DNA of 64,000 bases, from the NCBI GenBank assembly GCA_003669585.1, contig QWOQ01000015.1, positions 248,001 through 312,000 on the forward strand. Reading direction: 5' to 3'. The translations under genes were made by a program, and so were the position numbers. The notes under the pieces were generated by a model that saw only the letters and a list, made by a program, of their open reading frames with translations, searched no databases and was not told the origin of the DNA. Numbering within the stretch: the first letter of the stretch is position 1; each line of letters begins with the position of its first letter. Below are positions 29,656-39,170 of this stretch, piece after piece. Source of the DNA: Planctomycetota bacterium. GTDB taxonomy: Bacteria > Planctomycetota > Planctomycetia > Pirellulales > UBA1268.

Positions 29656-31041
29656 ATGAAAGATGAACTGATCGCAAGTGTTTCAGGGTTACGAGGGATT
29701 GCGGGGGGCAGTCTCACCACGATGGTCGCCGTGCGATATGTCGCCGCGTTAGAGTCGCTGCTGCCTCCGGGACCGATTGTGATTGGTCGCGACGGTCGAG
29801 AAAGTGGGCCTGAGTACTGTTCTGCGATCAAAGAATTTCTTACGTCTCGAGGCAGAGATGTGCTCGATGCAGGCATCGCCAGCACTCCGACTCTGGGGAT
29901 TCTCGTCCAGAGCCGAGCCGCCGCCGGTGGGATTCAGATTTCGGCAAGTCACAATTCAGCCAAATACAACGGGCTTAAATGTTTTCGTTGGGATGGGAGA
30001 ATTCTGCCGGCTGAAGATGGGCTGCGTGTTGTCGAGGCGTTTCGTTTGGGAACGCCCATGGTGCAAAGTGATCGCCAAGGAAATGTCACTTGTGTCGACG
30101 GCACGGCTGAGCATCTGCGTCGAGTCCTTGCGATCGTTGATGGAGAGGCAATTCGTCAAAGGCATATCGGAGTCTTTCTCGATTCGGGGCATGGGGCCGG
30201 AAGCAGACTGGGACAAGAACTTCTCAACGCCCTTGGCTGTCGTGTGAGCATGGCAGGCGATGAGCCAGATGGTCGCTATGAACATGAGCCGGAGCCGACT
30301 GCAGAGAATCTTGTTTGTATGCTTCCCCAGATAGAGCGATCGGCTTCTGAAGTCGGTTTCTTTCAGGATCCCGATGCGGATCGACTCGCAATTGCTTCCG
30401 CAGAGGGACGCTATCTTGGTGAGGAATCGACGTTCGCTCTCGCAGTGGAACACCGACTCTCGAAAAGTTCTGGAACGATTGTCACCAACTGTTCGACGAG
30501 TCGAATGTCAGCGTTGATTGCAGAGCGTTACGGTGCCACATGCCATATGTCAGCGGTTGGTGAGGCCAATGTAGTGGACATGATGTTGAGTACTGGTGCG
30601 GTTCTTGGTGGTGAAGGAAATGGTGGTGTGATCGATCCACGAGTGGGGCTCGTAAGAGACAGCTTTGTCGCCATGGCAGTGGTGCTCGACCAGATGGTCG
30701 CAAGAAATCAATCAATAGAAAGTCTTTCGCAACTGCTTCCACATCTCGAGATGCGAAAATTAAAAATTGAACTGGATCCATCAAAACTTTCTGCAGTCCT
30801 TGAAGCTCTTCGCATGCGGTATCCGAATGCCACAGAAAGCCGTCTTGATGGTCTTCGCCTTGAGTGGTCGCATCAGTGGCTGCTGGTGCGCGGAAGCAAT
30901 ACGGAACCCGTCGTAAGAATGATTGCCGAAGGTGCCGATTCTAACGGTGTTGACGAACTGATAACGGAAGCCACCGCTGTTGTGCAGGTCTGTGCGAACT
31001 CAGGCGAGAGCGTGCAAAAAGACCCTCAAACAAGCCCATAA
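29656..31041 (+). CDS. glmM: Phosphoglucosamine mutase-like phosphohexomutase
   Basis: The 461-aa protein has the four domains of the family: 'SVSGLRGIAGGSL', the phosphoserine loop 'QISASHNSAKYNG' (Ser at residue 98), the metal loop 'FQDPDADRLAIAS', the sugar loop 'GEGNGGVIDP' and the phosphate loop 'VRGSNTEPVVRM'. The 'ISASHN' loop and 'GEGNGG' favour GlmM or archaeal-type mutases over the 622-aa neighbour, so the step glucosamine-6-P to glucosamine-1-P for peptidoglycan and LPS is likely but not certain. ATG start. Divergent from the other mutase. Confidence 0.87.
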   Translation: MKDELIASVSGLRGIAGGSLTTMVAVRYVAALESLLPPGPIVIGRDGRESGPEYCSAIKEFLTSRGRDVLDAGIASTPTLGILVQSRAAAGGIQISASHNSAKYNGLKCFRWDGRILPAEDGLRVVEAFRLGTPMVQSDRQGNVTCVDGTAEHLRRVLAIVDGEAIRQRHIGVFLDSGHGAGSRLGQELLNALGCRVSMAGDEPDGRYEHEPEPTAENLVCMLPQIERSASEVGFFQDPDADRLAIASAEGRYLGEESTFALAVEHRLSKSSGTIVTNCSTSRMSALIAERYGATCHMSAVGEANVVDMMLSTGAVLGGEGNGGVIDPRVGLVRDSFVAMAVVLDQMVARNQSIESLSQLLPHLEMRKLKIELDPSKLSAVLEALRMRYPNATESRLDGLRLEWSHQWLLVRGSNTEPVVRMIAEGADSNGVDELITEATAVVQVCANSGESVQKDPQTSP

Positions 31042-31179
31042 CGTCTTGCATCAGTGCCAAACGAACGCATCACACGATGCTCTGGGAAAAAATAAAAAAG
31101 TTTTCTGTGACAATTTTCGATCGGCCGGCAACCAATCTTCTAGCTGGCCTTTGAGGCACTCAAGAGGTCGAATCGTCCC

Positions 31180-31749
31180 GTGCAAGAATATGTCTTACCG
31201 AGCGACGAGGAATTGGCTGCACAGGCGGTGAGGGAGGGGTCTGATGGAACCGCGTTTACTTCTTTGGTGGAGCGGTTTCGGACAAAGGTCTGGAGAGTGT
31301 GTTGGAGGTTGATGGGAAATGAGCACGACGCGCAGGATGCCGCACAAGAAGTTTTTGTAAGGCTGTTCTTCGAACGTGGAAAGTTTCAAGGGCGATCGAG
31401 TTACTCAACGTGGCTGCATGCGGTAGCGATCAGGACCTGCCTGACCCTCCGCAGAACACGAACACGTCGACGTCGAAGAGAGGATTCTGCAGAAGAGGAT
31501 CAAATCGAAAACGTTTCCGATGGTGCATCGGAAAAGAACGCGAGATCCACAGGAGTGATTGATACGGAGAAACTGCTCGACGACCTTGATGAAGAAGATC
31601 GAGCACTGGTGCTGATGCGGTTTGCAGAAAATCATGACTACGAAGTGCTGGCAGAGATGTTTGATATGACCGCCGGAGCATGTCGAATGCGAATCAGTCG
31701 ATTGCGAGAAAGGCTTGCGGCAAAGGCTGCAAAACAGTTTTCAGAATGA
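31180..31749 (+). CDS. ECF-type RNA polymerase sigma factor
   Basis: A 189-aa sigma-70 family factor with region 2 ('RVCWRLMGNEHDAQDAAQEVFVRLF', 'SSYSTWLHAVAIRTCL') and region 4 ('EDRALVLMRFAENHDYEVLAEMF', 'AGACRMRISRLRERLA'). The linker is long and charged. It would direct RNA polymerase to its own set of promoters. The start is GTG at 31180; no other start lies near. A small membrane-protein gene follows 77 bp later, in the place where planctomycetes often have an anti-sigma-like or companion ORF. Confidence 0.92.
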   Translation: MQEYVLPSDEELAAQAVREGSDGTAFTSLVERFRTKVWRVCWRLMGNEHDAQDAAQEVFVRLFFERGKFQGRSSYSTWLHAVAIRTCLTLRRTRTRRRRREDSAEEDQIENVSDGASEKNARSTGVIDTEKLLDDLDEEDRALVLMRFAENHDYEVLAEMFDMTAGACRMRISRLRERLAAKAAKQFSE

Positions 31750-31826
31750 GAGTGATCATCAAGAGTAAGAACTTCGTAAAAGGTTGTTCGGCAGACACGT
31801 GTCGATAAAAAAAGAGGGTTGAAACT

Positions 31827-32063
31827 GTGGATATGCTAGAGAAACTTGCCAATGTGCCTGTGCCACCCGTTCCGGAAGCCAAGCCTTTCGATGCGGGAAT
31901 GCGACGCAAGCTTCATCCAAGACTTCTGGCGGCCCACATTGTGGAGTTTGCATTTGAAGCGATGCCAATGGCGTTGCTGTGCATGATTGAGTCGATGTGT
32001 GCGGCCATTCAATTCACAATCACCGGATCGTGGCCGGACCGAGGGAATGATTCGTCGAGGTGA
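31827..32063 (+). CDS. Small membrane protein downstream of the sigma factor
   Basis: A 78-aa protein opening 'MLEKLANVPVPPVPEAKPFD', then one hydrophobic segment at about residues 33-58 ('LLAAHIVEFAFEAMPMALLC'). In planctomycetes a short ORF of this design often follows an ECF sigma gene. It could bind the sigma factor at the membrane, but there is no zinc-binding motif of the ZAS type. Start GTG 31827; ATG 31833 is an alternative. Confidence 0.6.
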   Translation: MDMLEKLANVPVPPVPEAKPFDAGMRRKLHPRLLAAHIVEFAFEAMPMALLCMIESMCAAIQFTITGSWPDRGNDSSR

Positions 32064-32183
32064 TCAGACAATACATGGCTGCTCGTTCAAACGAGGGCAG
32101 CAGATGAAGGTTGGGTTGCGGGCCAACACATAATTCCCGCTCTGGTTTTGAGGGGATGGCGTTCAGGACGAACTGCCATCGGG

Positions 32184-32188
32184 GGAGG
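32184..32188 (+). promoter_or_regulatory. Shine-Dalgarno of the mechanosensitive channel gene
   Basis: GGAGG is 9 nt upstream of the ATG at 32198 and picks that start over the upstream ORF-track start at 32111. Confidence 0.6.
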
Positions 32189-32197
32189 AAGAGAACG

Positions 32198-33061
32198 ATG
32201 AACGAGTTTTCTCAAGTGGGTCAAACAGCAGTCGAAACAATGTCGGTTTCGAAGCAAGCTCTTTTGGATAGTTTCTCGCAGGCATGGAGTCAGGTGATCC
32301 TCCTGGCACCGAAAATGGTTGCCATGGTGGTGGTGCTTGTGGTTGGTTACGTGCTGGCGCGATGGGTTGCCAGCGTGGTTGCGGTGGTCAGCGAGAAAAT
32401 TGGTTTGCAGACAGCTGCTGAAAAAAGCGGTCTTGCAAAATCGATGCACGATGTTGGGATCAAGCGACCAGTTCCTGCCATCGTTGGAATCCTAGTGTTC
32501 TGGCTCTTGATGAGCGTCTTCGTGATGGCGGCGTTCAATATTCTTGGTCTTGAAAGCGTGTCGGAAGCGATGGGCGAAGTAGTCAACTACATTCCGCGTC
32601 TTCTTGTAGCAACAGTTGTCGTGGTGATCGGACTTCTTGCCGCAAGTTTCCTCAGGGGTGTTGTGGCAACCAGTGCTGATCGGATTGGGTTGTCCTATGC
32701 GGAATATCTCGCCGGCGGATGCTACTGGGTGCTTTCAATTCTCACCATGATTGCAGCCTTCAATCAACTCGGTATTCAATTCGCTCTGCTTGAAAAGCTG
32801 ATTTTAATTGGATTCGCAGGGCTGTCTATTGGATTTGCCCTGGCATTTGGATTGGGAGGACGGGAAGTGATGGCAGGAATTTTGTCCGGCTACTATGTTC
32901 GCCAGCGTCTGCAATCAGGCGACCAGGTGAGCGTTGCCGGCCTTGAGGGTACAGTGCGGGAAGTTGGTCCGGTTGCAACTGTGATTGAAACAAAAGAGCA
33001 CGGACTGGTGCACCGTCATAGCGTGCCAAATGTCCGAATGCTTCAGGAAGCTGTCCGCTGA
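32198..33061 (+). CDS. Small MscS-related mechanosensitive channel (conserved TM helix family)
   Basis: A 287-aa inner-membrane protein with four to five helices, including 'VAMVVVLVVGYVLARWVASVV', 'LLVATVVVVIGLLAASFLRGV' and a pore-like helix 'GLSIGFALAFGLGGREVMAGI'. It ends in a short MscS beta domain ('RQRLQSGDQVSVAGLEGTVREVGPVATVI'). Such proteins release solutes on osmotic downshock or modulate larger channels. The ATG at 32198 is chosen because it has an SD and the family similarity starts there. Convergent with the PPC gene at 33175. Confidence 0.85.
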   Translation: MNEFSQVGQTAVETMSVSKQALLDSFSQAWSQVILLAPKMVAMVVVLVVGYVLARWVASVVAVVSEKIGLQTAAEKSGLAKSMHDVGIKRPVPAIVGILVFWLLMSVFVMAAFNILGLESVSEAMGEVVNYIPRLLVATVVVVIGLLAASFLRGVVATSADRIGLSYAEYLAGGCYWVLSILTMIAAFNQLGIQFALLEKLILIGFAGLSIGFALAFGLGGREVMAGILSGYYVRQRLQSGDQVSVAGLEGTVREVGPVATVIETKEHGLVHRHSVPNVRMLQEAVR

Positions 33062-33069
33062 TGGCCGTC

Positions 33070-33147
33070 CGTCCCCTTCAATGGGGCGACGCAAATCAGT
33101 GGCTTTATTGAGATGGGCCCGCGATGCACAAAAAGCGTCGCGGGCTC
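33070..33147. terminator. Paired hairpins between convergent genes
   Basis: Two stem-loops lie in the 113-bp gap between convergent genes: one around CGTCCCC/GGGGCGACG at 33070-33091 and one around GCCCGCG...CGCGGGC at 33116-33146 with an A-rich loop. Neither has a long T-tract, so termination efficiency is uncertain. Confidence 0.45.
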
Positions 33148-33174
33148 AACTCGTTGAGAGAACCCTTCTGATAA

Positions 33175-35604
33175 TCAACCGGCGCGGCGTTCTGAGCGAA
33201 TGGCACGGGACGAGGCGAGCTGTGCAACGAGTGGAATGGTCACAGTAAAACCCTCGCACTGTGCAACTATTTTGAGTCCCGCGAGTTTGGCCATGTCGAG
33301 TCCTGCAGGCATCGTAAAATTCAATACAAAGTCCTGTTGTCCGACTGGAAGTTCCACACTGGGAGCCTCAGTTCCATCTGGAAGACCTGCCACGCTGACT
33401 CGGATTGCCGACATGAGTGCAGGATGTCTCGTGAGGCGTCCCGAGACTGTGAGTGGTGTTAATTCACTCGATTTCACAACAATTTTTGGATCGCTGATCA
33501 GCTGAATAGAGAATGGTGAAACAGCGAGAACGCGACGAGAGCTGCTCGATGAACGTGCGATTACAGAATTTGCATCGGCGCTGAGAAGCTCTGCGATCAC
33601 GACAACGTCGTAGGCTCGCTCCTCAAGATCGCCGGGAATAACAACGACCGGCATGAGTCCGCCAGCATTGATCGCAAGCGGCACATCACTTTCAAATCGC
33701 AACGATCGATCAATGTCAGGCACCGTCTTGTCAACATTGTTCTCTTTTATAACTTTGGTTGGAACAGGCTGTGTGCTTACAAGTGAAAGCCGAACCGTAC
33801 CGGTCGCACCCTCTTGGAGTGTTATGTTGACTGGCACAGATAACTTTGTTCCGCGAAGCCATTGTGAGGTGTTGCCGTTTTGTTGCCAATCAGTTGCCAG
33901 CAGTGGAGGAGAGGGCAGAATAGCCAGAGCCAGATTTTTTCTGAGCCATGAATGGTGAAGAGTCCCTGGAAAGAGTGGTACCAAGGCATTTCGTTGCATG
34001 CGAGAAGCATCTGTTCCGAGTGTTGCCGAAATTTGTAAGAGACCTGCAAAGGCAGCCGACCCTGCAGGAACATGGATGCTCAAGAGAGCCGAAGATTGCC
34101 CCGGATCAAGATGAGTTCCTGCGATCAGTGTGGCTGCAGGCAGACCGGAAACGGCAAGATCAATCGGTCCATTCCAGCCTCGACGATCAACGCTCGCTCG
34201 AACCAGTGACGTGCCACCAGAATGAATCGAAACGCTTTCGGTATCAAGCGTGAAGAGCGGATCTGGAAACCCTTCAGGAGTGACCGTCAGACGGTAGACG
34301 AACAGATCACCACCATGCCCGCGAACGTCACCGACATCCACTACAATCGCGTCTGTATTCGCAGGAATCTTTACGACCACAGTCGGATTCATATTCCCGG
34401 GCTGATCATCTGCGGCTGCAATTTGAGCTCCAGACGATGTTCGCACCACAAGAATTCCGTCGAGCGGTGAGCCCATCGCATGGGACTCAAGGGCAATCCG
34501 CACGGATGATTCGGGCGTAACAGCAATTCGATAACGATCTCGCTGACCGGCAACCGAGATGCGTCCTGTAACACCTGCTGGAAACGGAATCGGCTGCGCG
34601 TTCATGTCGCCGGGAGGCATGTCGACAGAACTTTCGAGAACTTCATCAAAATCGCTTGCGAACATGGCCAAGTTTGGTCCAGCTGGACGTGAAGGTGCCG
34701 GCAGTTCAAGTGGAAATGAACCGTATGTTACGGGAGCAGTGATCGAAAGAAGTACGCCAGCAGGAAGGGACGACGAGAGAGGAACAACCGGCGAGCTTGA
34801 TCCTCGGCGGATTGCCAGCGGCATCGCTAAATCAGACCATCCCCATTGGCCCACCTTCATTCGAAAAAAACCAGGATCTGCCGCACGAAAAAGCAGATCA
34901 TGAAACTCAATGGTGTAACGACCATCCTTCGGCAGAGTATGCATAATTCTTGGATCACCAGCGAGTTCTCTCAAGCCCGTGGAAGATGCAATTGGAACTC
35001 CACTTGCATCAAGAAGACGTAAGACGCCGCGAGTCGTACTACCAAATCGCTTTGATTCAACCTCAACGGCAAAGGGTTGTCCTTGTTTTCCATCGAATGA
35101 AACTTTTCGAATTTCCGCACCGCGAACCGATCCTGAGAGCGCAACAGGCATTGTATCGATTGACTCAGCCCACCCGCTGTGTCCTCGCTGCGGCAGACTG
35201 TCGACAGCCATGACGAGTCCTTTTGAAATCCCACTGTTTGTTGTTGTCCATAGAGCAGCCCAACCAGCTGGGATTCCAGCATCAAGCGTGACTTCGATCT
35301 CAACCCGCGTGGCGGTTGCCCCTGGCCGAAGCGTCTGCTTGGCGATTGGAATTGTTGCAATCAACATGAGATTAGCATCGAGGTGTTCGCCCTCAAGAAC
35401 CAGCAGAGTAGGAGCACCTGTTTCAAGGCCACGAGGCATGATTGACCGAAGAACAGGAGCTGGTGTGTCAGCAACAACAACTGAAGCAAAAACTCCCACT
35501 GCGGTGTAAAAAAACATTGAGCAGAATCTGAAAACAACTGGATACAACCTCGATGGAAAGCCAACGACAGTGAGTTTTGGTGAGTAATTCATCGAATGCT
35601 CCAC
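33175..35604 (-). CDS. Exported PPC-domain protein
   Basis: An 809-aa protein with an N-terminal membrane or signal segment ('FCSMFFYTAVGVFASVVVA'), an IPT-like domain ('SIMPRGLETGAPTLLVLEGEHL') and two PPC-like regions (the second with 'VTGRISVAGQRDRYRIAV' and 'GDVRGHGGDLFVYRLTV'). The remainder is beta-rich, with domains resembling those of the 864-aa protein at 21842. It is not joined to a DUF1501 or DUF1549 gene here. Function unknown; export to the cell surface or periplasm is likely. Confidence 0.75.
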   Translation of the reverse strand: MEHSMNYSPKLTVVGFPSRLYPVVFRFCSMFFYTAVGVFASVVVADTPAPVLRSIMPRGLETGAPTLLVLEGEHLDANLMLIATIPIAKQTLRPGATATRVEIEVTLDAGIPAGWAALWTTTNSGISKGLVMAVDSLPQRGHSGWAESIDTMPVALSGSVRGAEIRKVSFDGKQGQPFAVEVESKRFGSTTRGVLRLLDASGVPIASSTGLRELAGDPRIMHTLPKDGRYTIEFHDLLFRAADPGFFRMKVGQWGWSDLAMPLAIRRGSSSPVVPLSSSLPAGVLLSITAPVTYGSFPLELPAPSRPAGPNLAMFASDFDEVLESSVDMPPGDMNAQPIPFPAGVTGRISVAGQRDRYRIAVTPESSVRIALESHAMGSPLDGILVVRTSSGAQIAAADDQPGNMNPTVVVKIPANTDAIVVDVGDVRGHGGDLFVYRLTVTPEGFPDPLFTLDTESVSIHSGGTSLVRASVDRRGWNGPIDLAVSGLPAATLIAGTHLDPGQSSALLSIHVPAGSAAFAGLLQISATLGTDASRMQRNALVPLFPGTLHHSWLRKNLALAILPSPPLLATDWQQNGNTSQWLRGTKLSVPVNITLQEGATGTVRLSLVSTQPVPTKVIKENNVDKTVPDIDRSLRFESDVPLAINAGGLMPVVVIPGDLEERAYDVVVIAELLSADANSVIARSSSSSRRVLAVSPFSIQLISDPKIVVKSSELTPLTVSGRLTRHPALMSAIRVSVAGLPDGTEAPSVELPVGQQDFVLNFTMPAGLDMAKLAGLKIVAQCEGFTVTIPLVAQLASSRAIRSERRAG

Positions 35605-35868
35605 AAACTTATTTTTAAGAGGATCTGCACAGGTACGGGATTTTCACAAATCCTACCCTCGGCGGTAGTTCTCGGAAATTATTTTCGCAGCACGGCCAAT
35701 GAACGCCCTTCACGAACGCATCTTGAGCAGAAAACGGCAACGTGGCGCAGCGATCGCCCCAGCATTCGAACAAAAAAATCGGCACAGAACCAACAAAGGA
35801 CCAACCGAGCGCGAAGACAAAGATGACGTCATTGTCAAAGCGGTAGAGAAAAATATTGCTCAGAAGGA

Positions 35869-36888
35869 CTATGCCAAAGAATCATGAGCATCGCGATTGA
35901 TCGCAGCAGAATCATCCGGGACCTCTTCCACCATTTCCTGATTGTCTCCCGCGGCGCTATCCCGTTCCATTTGCTGCTCTTCCTGATCGGCCGAGTTATC
36001 CCCCTCGGCAGCGCTATTAATCTCTTCCTGTTCCTCCATTTGATCCTGAGCATTGTCACCTTTTGCCGAGTTCTCAACTTCGTTTCGCTGCTCAATCTGG
36101 TCTGCCGTGTTGTCGCTTTCGGCAGCATCTTCCTCCATTTGTGTTTCTTTTTGATCGGAGGTGTTATCGCTGGAAGAGTCGCCCTCATCAAATGGATCAT
36201 CCCCAGCCTTTTTCTTTATCGGTTTTTCATCTTCCGGAGCAGGCTCTTCCTCCATTTCGGTGGAGTCTTCTTCTTCGGTTACTTCAGGGACCGGCATTTC
36301 GACATCATCCGTTTCGCCTTCATCGCCAAAAGGATCGTCGGAACCCTTGTTGAGATCGTCGTCGCCAGATTTCTTTTTTGGACTTGGAGTCGGTTTTCGA
36401 GGTGTTCCTGAATCCGTGTCTGCTTCAGGTCGACTACGCCGCAAAACGTCGGTTGTGGCAGTTTCAATCTGTGAGTAGCGAAGTTCGGATGCGCGACGAT
36501 TTTGTTGTACCGCTGCAATGCGAGCATGAGTTCGATACTGCTCCAGACGAATTCGATCGGATCCTTGAACTCTTTCAAGAGATCGGGCAACAGGATAGTT
36601 CCCGAGTCCGAGCACTTCCCTGCGAGCACCTTCGATAAAATCAGCATCGGCCTCTGGCTGCTGACCAAGTTTTAGTTTTGCGAGAGCACGGAAATAGAAG
36701 GCGCGGGGATCCTGAATTCCTCCTTCGATGGCCTCAGTCAGATCTTGATGGCTTTGGAGAAAATGACCGGCGTAAAACGCATGGACACCGGAACCGTAAT
36801 ACGCACTGACCACAGGGTCGTCCGTCAAACCAACTTGGGCGACAAGCGCGACTGTCGCGCCGAGGGTAATCAAAAGTAGTTTGCGCAT
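35869..36888 (-). CDS. Exported TPR-like protein with long acidic repeat tail
   Basis: The 339-aa protein has a signal peptide ('LLLITLGATVALVAQVGLT') and a TPR-like helical region at about residues 28-90 ('SGVHAFYAGHFLQSHQDLTE', 'DPRAFYFRALAKLKLGQ'). A Glu/Asp-rich tail follows. The last 100 residues contain four to five imperfect 18-19-aa repeats beginning 'SDN' or 'GDN' and carrying a 'DQ' pair. The complementary-strand ORF (35884-36411) is a shadow of this low-complexity tail. TPR lipoprotein-like proteins of this kind are planctomycete-specific; the partner is unknown. Confidence 0.75.
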   Translation of the reverse strand: MRKLLLITLGATVALVAQVGLTDDPVVSAYYGSGVHAFYAGHFLQSHQDLTEAIEGGIQDPRAFYFRALAKLKLGQQPEADADFIEGARREVLGLGNYPVARSLERVQGSDRIRLEQYRTHARIAAVQQNRRASELRYSQIETATTDVLRRSRPEADTDSGTPRKPTPSPKKKSGDDDLNKGSDDPFGDEGETDDVEMPVPEVTEEEDSTEMEEEPAPEDEKPIKKKAGDDPFDEGDSSSDNTSDQKETQMEEDAAESDNTADQIEQRNEVENSAKGDNAQDQMEEQEEINSAAEGDNSADQEEQQMERDSAAGDNQEMVEEVPDDSAAINRDAHDSLA

Positions 36889-37021
36889 AAGATTCTCCCA
36901 ACCCTTGGAATGAGACTGGATTCAAAAGCCTCGACATGTGCCAGACGCTCTGATGGTAATTCGGCATCATACCAGGGTGCAACGTAAAAGAATGATTGGA
37001 GTGTCGGCAATACCGGCATGA

Positions 37022-37477
37022 TCAGAGTCGCTTGTCAGTCGAGCCCTCTGCAAAAGCCTTTGCATGCAAGCGAAACGTCGACAGTTTCAGAAAGGCACCT
37101 GCCCTTACGAGTTGCACTACCGGCACAGTCGCTGGCCATTCAAGTGCCTTGAGCAGTTGATCGAACCCCGCTTCGGTGCAGGTGCCCTTCAGTTCTACCA
37201 TCTGAACCCGCTGCAGACGTTCTACAGCGTTTCCATCGACTTGCCACTCCAGCGAGTCGTGAACCCCTCGCCATACGAAGGAACCGTCAGGTTCAACAAA
37301 GAGTCGATCCAACATCCCTAAACGCTCCAGATACTGGTCAAAAAAGATTTTAAATGGATCGGTGAGCATGCTGGGGAGGAGCGTCACAGTCGACCATTGT
37401 CCGTAGTCATCGTGAAAAAATTCACCCTCTTTGGAATCGATGGGCATGGGATGAAGTGAGATATGAAAACGATACAC
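37022..37477 (-). CDS. Conserved hypothetical protein (151 aa)
   Basis: The sequence reads as a normal globular domain ('VHDSLEWQVDGNAVERLQRV', 'VPVVQLVRAGAFLKLS') with no signal peptide and no recognised motif. ATG start; M11 ('MPIDSKEG') is an alternative. It lies upstream of the TPR-like gene on the same strand, separated by 133 bp. I cannot suggest a function. Confidence 0.6.
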   Translation of the reverse strand: MYRFHISLHPMPIDSKEGEFFHDDYGQWSTVTLLPSMLTDPFKIFFDQYLERLGMLDRLFVEPDGSFVWRGVHDSLEWQVDGNAVERLQRVQMVELKGTCTEAGFDQLLKALEWPATVPVVQLVRAGAFLKLSTFRLHAKAFAEGSTDKRL

Positions 37478-37550
37478 TCCGGGGATTCCTTCAAAAGTGC
37501 AACTGAAAGTGATTGTTTAACGGTAACAAGGATGGAAAAGAGACAACGCC

Positions 37551-38879
37551 TTACGCAGCCCACAGAGCCGATGCACGGTCTAAGAAATCATTGCAACGAG
37601 GCTGTGCCCCAAAGTACTCCGATGGAAACTCTGTGAGTGTTGTGGCGATCATGCCAGAAGATTCTCCAGGTTCGAAAAGAGCAATTGACGGTGGCACTCG
37701 CAAGGCATGAAGGAATTGCCGTGGCACGACTTCGTAGGCTTGGTTCATGTGCCCCTGCAGAGCGAAAGGCGGAAAGGAAAAGGACGAATTCTCTGCGAGC
37801 GAAAAAACCGCTGGCAAGCCTGTTGAGAGGTCGGTTTTGCATGGGTATTGCGGATGTCCACAAATCACAGAACAACGTTCTGCGTGGGGTTTTTCTCTGC
37901 AGTTCGGATAAACAATACGCAGCGCACCTGCTGTTGAAAGTGGCAGAGAACAAGAAGAAGGATCGTTTACCGCACATTCCAGATATGAAGCCACAGTATC
38001 AATTGGATCAAATGCATACTCGTGTGAGGGACGAAGACGCATCGCATGTGAATACCAAGATGCAATGGATCGCTTCCAGATATCTCGGCACGCTGCAGCA
38101 AAAGCCATCGATCCGCTGTGGTGATCAATCCACGCACGCATGACTGCCACCGCATCGAGTGGCTCACGAAATATCATTGACTGCACAAGTTTCTGTGCCA
38201 GAGAACAAAAGTAGTTTCCATGATTGGAAAGCGAATCGATAAGGTCTGCAGAAAAGCGTGTCAAGAAATCAATTCGAAGACTTTCAGCAAGGCTCGGTGC
38301 TCGAGACTCGAACTTCGATGAACTTACGATTGCAAGCGGATCGAGCTGATCACCGTGTAAGATTTCACGCTGTCCATCGCTCCACTGTGACCCAATGGCG
38401 ATCCCTATCGAACTGACCCATGCGGCGATGGATGGATGCGACAACAAGCGATCGCGGTCACCAGCGAGCATGATGACTCGCACCGGCACTCGTTCGAATG
38501 AAGTCGGCGATGGTCGACCGTGACGATCAGCCAACGGAAGTGCGAGTCCATCGTGAATAACTTTTTGCAATCGCACAATGTCTCGACGGATCGATTGTAA
38601 AGACAGAGCAGCCACCTGCTCTGTGATCGGCATTGCACTGCGCGGCATCCCCCAAGGTCGATGATCATCAAGCCACTTACGACTCGTCAGCCAATCGTAG
38701 GTATCACCTGCAAATACCAGGTCGAGTCGTTCAATCGGTTGATAGCGGCCGTCAAATCGCATCGACGCTCGTAGCGCAGCCCGATGCACGACTTTAAGAA
38801 AATGATCAAACTGTTTTTTAGAATGTGATGCAACGAGAGTTTGGTCAGAGCAGTTCCAGTTTGAAGTAACAACGAGCAT
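37551..38879 (-). CDS. Degenerate calcineurin-like metallophosphoesterase
   Basis: The 442-aa protein (from M25 of the track ORF, ATG at 38879) resembles LpxH-type phosphoesterases: 'LDLVFAGDTYDWL' fits the GDxxD motif, 'VIMLAGDRDRLL' occupies the place of the GNxD/H motif but with Asp for Asn, and 'HGDQLDP' matches the GH-like motif. The first metal-binding DxH appears lost ('VTSNWNCSD'). It may therefore be a binding protein or an altered enzyme. The longer start (38951) is possible. Confidence 0.5.
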   Translation of the reverse strand: MLVVTSNWNCSDQTLVASHSKKQFDHFLKVVHRAALRASMRFDGRYQPIERLDLVFAGDTYDWLTSRKWLDDHRPWGMPRSAMPITEQVAALSLQSIRRDIVRLQKVIHDGLALPLADRHGRPSPTSFERVPVRVIMLAGDRDRLLSHPSIAAWVSSIGIAIGSQWSDGQREILHGDQLDPLAIVSSSKFESRAPSLAESLRIDFLTRFSADLIDSLSNHGNYFCSLAQKLVQSMIFREPLDAVAVMRAWIDHHSGSMAFAAACRDIWKRSIASWYSHAMRLRPSHEYAFDPIDTVASYLECAVNDPSSCSLPLSTAGALRIVYPNCREKPHAERCSVICGHPQYPCKTDLSTGLPAVFSLAENSSFSFPPFALQGHMNQAYEVVPRQFLHALRVPPSIALFEPGESSGMIATTLTEFPSEYFGAQPRCNDFLDRASALWAA

Positions 38880-39170
38880 TGAAGTGCGCACCCGATAGCA
38901 AATCAGATTGAAATCTTGAAAAATGCCTTTGGTCGAAGGATCAAGAGGCAACCTTTCAGATGAATGTCATCGGTTGATTTGCCACAATGAATCGATTCCG
39001 ATCGCGATCGCTATCGAATCAAAGCCCAGCGTGCCGCAGGCCTGTTCAAGCGTGCCGGTTATTCCTATTGGCATAGGGAAGGGATGCCAGACCAACAATC
39101 ACCCGTGAAGCGAATCCCATTGGCAGGTTTACAATGGCGGCAACCATCTCGAAGGAATCTTCAAGAGATC

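Noticed and set aside
35884-36411. 175-aa plus-strand ORF
   Set aside because: Antisense shadow of the acidic repeat tail.
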